Below, one piece after another: positions 57,748 to 64,000 of a DNA stretch of 64,000 nt. The translations under genes and the position numbers were made by a program. The stretch is from Paramacrobiotus metropolitanus (Eukaryota; Tardigrada; Eutardigrada; Parachela; Macrobiotidae). Each line of letters starts with the position of its first letter. The first letter of the stretch is position 1. The stretch covers positions 62,001-126,000 of the forward strand of contig NW_026570343.1 of assembly GCF_019649055.1 (NCBI RefSeq), read 5' to 3'. The notes beneath the pieces are model-generated. The model had not been told where the DNA came from and made no database searches. It was given only the letters and a program-made list of their open reading frames with translations.

Positions 57748-60707
57748 TTGTCCAGTGCAAATGCTTTGAACAGCATAAATAATTTTAATTCCCCATGCAG
57801 TCCGCAGTCTGCGCATCCGGCTCGTTATGAGAACATCCGCGTACGCTGTTGCAATATCAGGAGTATCAATTACAAAAGCGACGAAGTTAAATTGTTTTGC
57901 TCTGACAGCGATGTATCAGTTCTTACTGAGACTTGGGACAGGCCTATATTTGCAGACGCCGATTTCGCTGACCTAGATTATTTCAATGTCTTTCGAAAAG
58001 CAAGAGATGATGGCCATGGTGGCAATGCCATTGTTATTCGAAACTGTCTTCGTGCTTTTCCCAGGCCAGAGTTAGAGACTAAATCTTTAGAAATTTTGTG
58101 CGTGGAATCTCTCTCGATCGGATTTTTATTGCTTTTTATGCCCCTCCTGATAAGTCAGCGCATGCTGTGCCCGCTTTTATGGAACATCTGCGTACTAAGC
58201 TTTCTCCGAACTTGCTCGCTAAATGTGTAATCATGGGCGACTTCAATCGACCCGACATAGATTGGGCTCGCAAAACAGCGAAAACGTCTGCAAGCCGTGA
58301 ACTGTTAGCTGCAGTTAAAGAGCTTCAATTAAGACAGCTAATTACTTTTCCAACGAGAAAGCAAAACTGCCTAGATCTGTGTCTAATCAGCGCCAACAGC
58401 CTTTATGAACCGGCTGTTCCCATCAGTCCACCTTCGTCTAAAAACGACCACATTGGATTTCAATTCAATCTTAAGCTGAAAAAATACCGCCGTAAATTTA
58501 GGGTTTGTAAACGCTGGAACATCAAAAGCGATAATATTGCTGGCTTCCTTCAGGCATTACAGCAGTTTGATTGGGTTAATACTCTTTGCCCTCTTGACGC
58601 TAACCACAGAGCCGAAAAATTTGAGAAAAGTTTCCTTGAAATTGCGAAATTATTTTTTAAGTACGAAAATATAAAAATTCGAATGGGATCGGTTGTTTAT
58701 CCCAGAAATGTCAAGAAGGCTGCAAATGCTCGTGATCGTGCTTTCCGGTTGTATAAAAATTCTCTGTCACCAGAGCATAAAAGTAAATGGAAATTACTTT
58801 CAAAAAAATGCGAATATCTTTTGAAAAAGTTCGGTAAGCATAAAATTGATAACGTCGCTACTGCTTTCCGAAACAACCCATCAAAATTTTGGCGATTCAT
58901 GAAGTCAAGTAATAATCGCATAGGAATTCCACCCCTAAAGTTAGCAAACGGCACCTTAGCCGTTTCAGACGAAGACAAAGCCAATGTACTAAACAACATC
59001 TACAAGGAATCTCAGTCAGTGTGCGATACTCACTGCAACGTTTCGAGTGCCGACCTAATTTGTACTAATAACGACACATGGGAAGTCTCGGAGCTTTTAA
59101 TTTTCGAACAACTGGCAGCAATTTCGATTTCTACGTCAAGTGGAAAGTTTGAGATCACTAACAAGCTTTTAAAAATTGCTGGAAATTTTATTTTAAAACC
59201 TCTTAAGCTAATATTCGACGCTGTCATTAACGAAGGGACATACCCCAGTAACTGGAAACAGTCATTTATAACACCTATCCCAAAACATTCGTCCGATCAC
59301 CGATTACCAGCGAGTTATCGACCAATATCGATGCTTAATCCCGTCTCCAAAATTTTCGAAAGGTGTCTTGACCGCTTAATTCGTGACTACCTGCACAAAG
59401 AACAGATCCTCCTCGATCATCAGTTTGCCTACCGGCACAAAAGGTCAACAGAACTTCAGTTGTTTCTTTTTGTGAAAATTTTGAATGATTTTTTAGCAGA
59501 TGGCATTCCAGTTGACGCGGTATTTCTAGACTGCTCGAAAGCATTCGATAAGCTCTCTCACGAATCCATTATCGATTCCCTGATACAAATGCGCATTCCC
59601 AGTCAGGTTGTGCATTTGGTATCCGACTACCTGAAAGGTCGATCGCAGTGTGTCACAGTGGAAAGCGCAGTATCACATGCGCTTGTCGTATGTAGCGGTG
59701 TACCACAAGGATCCGTGCTTGGTCCGCTACTGTTTATATGTGTGCTGAATTTCATCATTCAGGCATTAAAGAACAAAAGCGCCGCTTTTGTTTTTGCAGA
59801 TGACATTGTGCTTTTTCGCCCCATTACCCAACATTCTGACTGTGTCTTATTACAACAGGATATCACGAGCGTTAGTGAGTGGCTTTCCAGCAGACATCTT
59901 TGTCTTAACGCCGCCAAGTCTGCTCATGTCAATTTCTCCAAGCAAATGACTCAAACAGCTCCTTACAATTACATAATTAACGATGTCCCCGTTCCCAGTT
60001 TCGAACATGTCAAACATCTTGGTATCTGGCTGGACCAAAAACTCAGTTTTAAAGTGAACAGCGAAAACATAGCCAAGAAATGCAGACAACGAATCGGCTA
60101 CATAAATCACGTTTTTCGGTACAGTAATTATGGCGCCCGCATTCGACTCTTCGAGTCACTTGTTCTGTCGGTCGTTGACTACTGTAGCTCAGTTACTCAA
60201 CCGGCTTTAAAACAGTCGATCGTCACCCTCGAAAGCTGCCAAAGGCGATTCACCAAAAGCTTACGACTCGGCAACAATGTTCTGAACTACGACGAACGAT
60301 TGAAAGAACTCGGCTGGGACAATTTGAGCATGCGTCGATTGAAAAAGGCTCTCCAGTTTATCTATAAGCTGGTCTTTCGCAAAATTCCCATGGGAGAGTT
60401 GATCATATCTCCTCTTACAATTACTGCTGCTGTGCTTGAGTCTGTTGCAGGAAACACCAGATCAACTAAACGTCTGGTGGACCATCCATGCCCAATCCAA
60501 CCGGCCGTGACAACTGCATGTGAATTGACTGTGACTCCCCCCCAAGGATCCTCGTATCTCTACCACCTGATATGCATCTGGAATGAGTTAGCTCTAAACC
60601 CAGAGGCTTACGCGACCTTGTCTAATTTTACGGAAGCGCTTCAGGGAGTAAAATGGAATGAACTGGCATCAGTAAAAAAAATGGAAAATTCGTCTAGTGG
60701 AAGATGA
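57748..60707 (+). CDS. Retrotransposon ORF2: AP-type endonuclease and reverse transcriptase, one frame break
   Basis: The first frame (57748-about 58115) gives VRCCNIRSINYK, LTETWDRP and EILCVE. The second frame (from about 58110 to 60707) gives IFIAFYAPPDKS, GDFNRPDIDWA, SKNDHIGFQF, together the APE endonuclease motifs. The RT follows with YRPISMLNPVSKIFERCL, DCSKAFDKLSHE, CSGVPQGSVLGPLL and FADDIVLF, then thumb and C-terminal regions to TGA 60707. The frame switch near 58110 sits between two contiguous endonuclease strands and is a mutation or sequence error. All RT catalytic aspartates are present. In this family the endonuclease nicks target DNA and the RT copies RNA at the nick. Confidence 0.85.
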
Positions 60708-61563
60708 TTGTGCATTGTTTTTGACATATTTTTAATTCCTGTGTCGTTTGTGCTTTGCTTTGTTTTTCCTGCATCGCGTTAGCTTTCCGCTTGTTTGTTC
60801 AGTTGATCTTTCGTACCGTTCTAATGTTTCTTCCCTGTTGTGCATTTAATCTACTTTATACGGTTGCGATTTAGTTGTAACAGTACAAAAGGCGATTACG
60901 TGCGTAAGTGTCTTTGCTTTCCTTTTCCCCACGATTTCATTTTGAAAATTTTTCTAAAATCCATTAGGTATTTACTTATGTGGGTTTTGGTTTTATGCAT
61001 CGATCCCAGCGCGATCGCCTCCCGCCCTTTTTCCACAATAGGATAAACTAACATCGCAACCGATAGATGCTTCCATATTATGCTCATGGTTTTCCCTAAC
61101 TGATGTTGCTTGTTTTGTGTACCGTCATCACAGTGACCATATTTTCGGGTTATATTTTCGATGTTGTTTTTGTTTTTTACACTGTCTGTTGCTTAACGCT
61201 GTCTGAAGCCTAGAGGGGGCAACTGCTCCGTTGCAAGGACAATAAACTTTCATTCATTCATTCTTGTCCTTCAGCTACAAGAAGATTTGAGTTATTTCTA
61301 CTATTTGAAATAGAATTTCTAGCGATTTTCGCAGCGAAATAGCTCGATGGTTTCGCGCTTCGCGCGAAAAATGTCAACCGATGTAAGTTTGAACTGTTGA
61401 ACCTGCCCGCATAAGCGAGTTACTCCGCTAAGGTTTACCTTATTAACGAGATTTTTTAATCCAAGTCCAATTAAAAAGGCAAAATCAAATACAAAGCGCT
61501 TAACGTTATAAGAATATTTCACAAAAGGGTTCGCTGGCCCACCCGTGAAAAAAGTTCTAATTC

Positions 61564-61636
61564 AAACGGTACCAAACACCAGCAAATCGTGGACTTAGTC
61601 ATTCTGGCATACTGTGCGCAACACGTTGCTGCTTAG
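61564..61636 (+). repeat. Direct repeat, copy 1 of 2
   Basis: AAACGGTACCAAACACCAGC…GTGCGCAACACGTTGCTGCTTAG matches 61901-61971 with few differences. The copies flank about 265 bp of unrelated sequence. Confidence 0.75.
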
Positions 61637-61900
61637 TAGATGCACCGACTTGCTCTTCTCCATCTGAATCTAATGGCAAGTTTTGTCCACTGCCTTGCGC
61701 CCTTCATTGTGGACAGAAGACAGACCAAAAAGTTTTGTGTCCGTCAATGGTATAGAGATATAGATCAGCGCAGAGGAAGACAAGACAGCGCCATAGCACA
61801 GCAAGAAGACAACCGATATAGAACTGCATCTTGTGCTAATATGCACAAGAGTGATTACTGACAGAAGAATGTATGCAAATTGTTTGCCTAAGTAAATCAA

Positions 61901-61971
61901 ACCGTACCAAACACCAGCAGATTATGGACTTAGTCATTTTGGCATACTGTGCGCAACATGTTGCTTCTTAG
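61901..61971 (+). repeat. Direct repeat, copy 2 of 2
   Basis: See 61564-61636. The layout suggests either a tandem duplication or the direct termini of a small insertion. Confidence 0.75.
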
Positions 61972-62566
61972 TTTATGATAAGACGCAGTAACCAAAATAA
62001 TTATAACGTATGTAATCTTTAAGGGTAGACTTTAAAAAAGTGGAGTACGGGCACAGGGTAATTTCCGAAATGTACATGACAAATCCGACAATATTTTGTA
62101 TGAATTTGTCATGATTAAACTTTGCCATTTTTTAAAAACTATGAGAAAATGCCATTTTGTAAAGTTTACTTTGTATGTTCTTTGACCGGCCGGTTTTGCA
62201 AATAGCAAATCTAGCTTGAATATGTTTTTGAAATATGTCGGTATGTGTAGTAAACAAAGCAATGAGAAGCAATGGGAAGTTCGATTTGACACTACCAAAA
62301 TAATATCTGCTATTGCTAAAATACATGTACGTACTATCGCTTTGACGAGAGCATTCAAAAGCCACAAACAAGCATAGCAACCAGTGCAAAGTACATCGCG
62401 AACCTGCCGAACATTTATCCGGCTCTTCACTACCGCATCGCTCAAGCATTCATGTTCTGCACGGGAAGAATATGTTAATTAAAAAAAAGCTTTTTTTATC
62501 TGAACGCAGAACAGCAGAATCTTCTATCAGCATAGGCTATTTTCCCACTGAGTATGCAGACTGCTA

Positions 62567-62643
62567 TAATTGACAACGGCACGATCAGGCGTGCCGAGGG
62601 TATACGAGGCTTAGCGTGCCTAGCCATTGTCATTTCAGATGAG
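62567..62643. repeat. Inverted-copy repeat, left
   Basis: ATTGACAACGG … ATTGTCATTTCAGATGAGAC is found inverted at about 63793-63880 (GTCTCATCTGAAATGACACAAT … CCGTTGTCAATTG). The ends are conserved and the middles diverged. Confidence 0.6.
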
Positions 62644-63792
62644 ACAATATCGCGAGACATATAGGACTTCTGAACAACCATATGCAAAACTCCATTCCGA
62701 ATCCGATCTAGCAACTCGCTTCAACGTCATTTTTCTTTTAATATCATTTTTTATAACAATAGTTAATTAAATATAGTCATAATTGACACTAACATGGTGC
62801 AAATCTGTTTGAGAGTTCGTTGTTGAAGATATATCTGCACTCTGTAGTTGTGTGATGCTACGCAGAATTTGAAAGTGAATATATTTTGTTTTTGAATTGT
62901 GCTAACGGTAAGTATATCCCAGTATATGGTTTTAGCTTATGGAATGGTTGTACGAGCAAATGTTGCTAATGACTGAGATTATCTAAAAACGCGCGCTAAA
63001 TAAAAGTTTTTTTTGGATCTCATAGGGCGGGCATGCGTCGTCTGGCCGGTCTGGGATATCTTCAGGATATACTGGATATAAATAATTCATCGTCAGATAC
63101 TTTGTAATATTACAGAGTAGCAGTAGACTGCCAGTATCTGTAGTTAGTGCTAGTTACTAATATTATTTGTATTTATAATAATTTTTAGAATTTAAACGAA
63201 ACATCATGCAGCGAAATCGCTGATATCACATTTAGATGGCGGTTTGAACATTTCACAATACATGATAATATGAGCGGAGTTTATACAAAATCGACAACGT
63301 TACTGTTTTGCGACACTCCAACGTTCCGCTTAAACTTTTCAAAATTAGTTCATTTTTGTATAAAAGTTAAAAAATGGGTAATAAATTGTAGAAAAGGGCT
63401 GATATGCAATATATACTGTATACTTTGTAAGTCGTTGCTAAAAACTTGTCATAAGTCGCTTTTCACAATCGAGTAACAACTAGTAAACGACGCTCGCACT
63501 TCACAAGTTCTGTACAAGAGTAAATCGAAATCCATGCAAGTACAGAGAAGTCGCCGCCCTGGTTACGTGTGTATGGCAAGAGCTATAATTTGGGACATAA
63601 CTTACTTACGCATGAAACCGAGTGTGACATTTTGCTGGTATAGCTCAAATTTTTAAGATTAGTTTAGTTTTATTGTAAATCTTGTGTTGAATAACTTCTC
63701 TTTGATTGTACTTAGAAAAAAACAAGTAGAAGAGTGTATACACGTTGAAATGTGGACTGCACTGGTGTTTTTTTCATAGACGCATATGCTTA
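62644..63792. other. Sequence between two inverted repeat copies; no gene
   Basis: AT-rich, with no supported exon or transposase frame. It could be the body of a 1.3-kb non-autonomous element. Confidence 0.35.
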
Positions 63793-63880
63793 ACCTTGCG
63801 AAGCGTCTCATCTGAAATGACACAATAGAGCCGAAATCACACCTCATTAGCGAGTGTACCGTTGTCAATTGTCCGGTGTA
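63793..63880. repeat. Inverted-copy repeat, right
   Basis: Reverse-complement partner of 62567-62643. Confidence 0.6.
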
Positions 63881-64000
63881 CATTAACATTCAGCTTTCCC
63901 TAATGCACTAACTTGACATGCTCGCATTAGATGTATGCGGCTGCGGAGGATTTGTTATTTGCCATGATCGTAATTATATATATAGTAATTAATCATAGTC

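Larger units (their letters stand above)
56333..61264 (+). mobile_element. Near full-length non-LTR retrotransposon (Jockey/CR1-like)
   Basis: 5' repeat array, ORF1 (gag-like), ORF2 (endonuclease plus reverse transcriptase), 3'UTR to about 61264 ending in CATTCATTCATTC, a short 3' microsatellite as in CR1/L2-type elements. The total is about 4.9 kb. One frame break in the endonuclease makes this copy defective as read. Target-site duplications were not identified with confidence. Confidence 0.8.
61265..62566. other. Repeat-rich intergenic, no gene
   Basis: Contains the direct repeats listed separately and a GCGCTTCGCGCG palindrome near 61355. The short open frames are not supported. Confidence 0.4.

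Noticed and set aside
1-64000. CRISPR array, prophage, bacterial operon
   Set aside because: The repeats lack regular spacer architecture. Introns and animal domains show a eukaryotic chromosome, and the SleB-like domain lies in an intron-containing gene rather than a bacterial cluster.

Overview
This is a eukaryotic, almost certainly metazoan invertebrate, nuclear window. Genes are split by GT-AG introns, carry animal-specific domains (GPCR, alpha-2-macroglobulin, astacin, LDL-receptor class A, Ly6) and lie among abundant foldback repeats and retroelements. A tardigrade-like or other small-genome ecdysozoan is my guess, but nothing here proves the phylum. Most genes were assembled by joining exons by hand, using splice motifs and codon phase.

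Layout. 0-6 kb: last exon of a Ly6-like GPI protein, then a complete 5-exon GPCR (389 aa). 6-12 kb: foldback elements, a tandem array, and decayed copies of a secreted-protein family. 12.4-23.1 kb: a large + strand alpha-2-macroglobulin/TEP gene without the thioester residues and with two reading-frame lesions near its 3' end; its 4.7 kb intron holds an inverted-repeat element. 23.7-24.2 kb: a 51-bp minisatellite. 25.8-26.6 kb: a small secreted protein. 27.3-28.0 kb: a decayed retroelement C-terminus. 29.0-31.0 kb: an astacin-like protein with two knottin-like motifs and a destroyed zinc site. 31.6-33.8 kb (-): a helical protein apparently fused to a bacterial-type SleB/Hydrolase_2 domain.

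34.7-41.5 kb: an inverted duplication of a two-gene cassette (a small unknown protein plus an LRAT/NlpC-P60-like protein). The + copy is intact; the - LRAT copy has a nonsense codon next to its catalytic cysteine. 42-46 kb: a SINE-like tRNA relic, a GACATTTCGCCG inverted-repeat element, a broken gene and a gag-like retroelement ORF. 47.7-49.2 kb: a paralogue of the helical half of the fusion gene. 49.5-51.2 kb: a TPR-like gene. 52.3-55.6 kb (-): an LDLa exon and a broken multi-exon locus. 56.3-61.3 kb: a near full-length non-LTR retrotransposon with a 19-bp 5' repeat array. 61.3-64 kb: repeats only.

A recurring theme is secreted or surface proteins related to immunity and proteolysis whose catalytic residues are replaced (TEP, astacin, SleB), plus recent gene duplication and decay. 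Whether these are functional pseudo-enzymes or dying genes cannot be settled from one haplotype.
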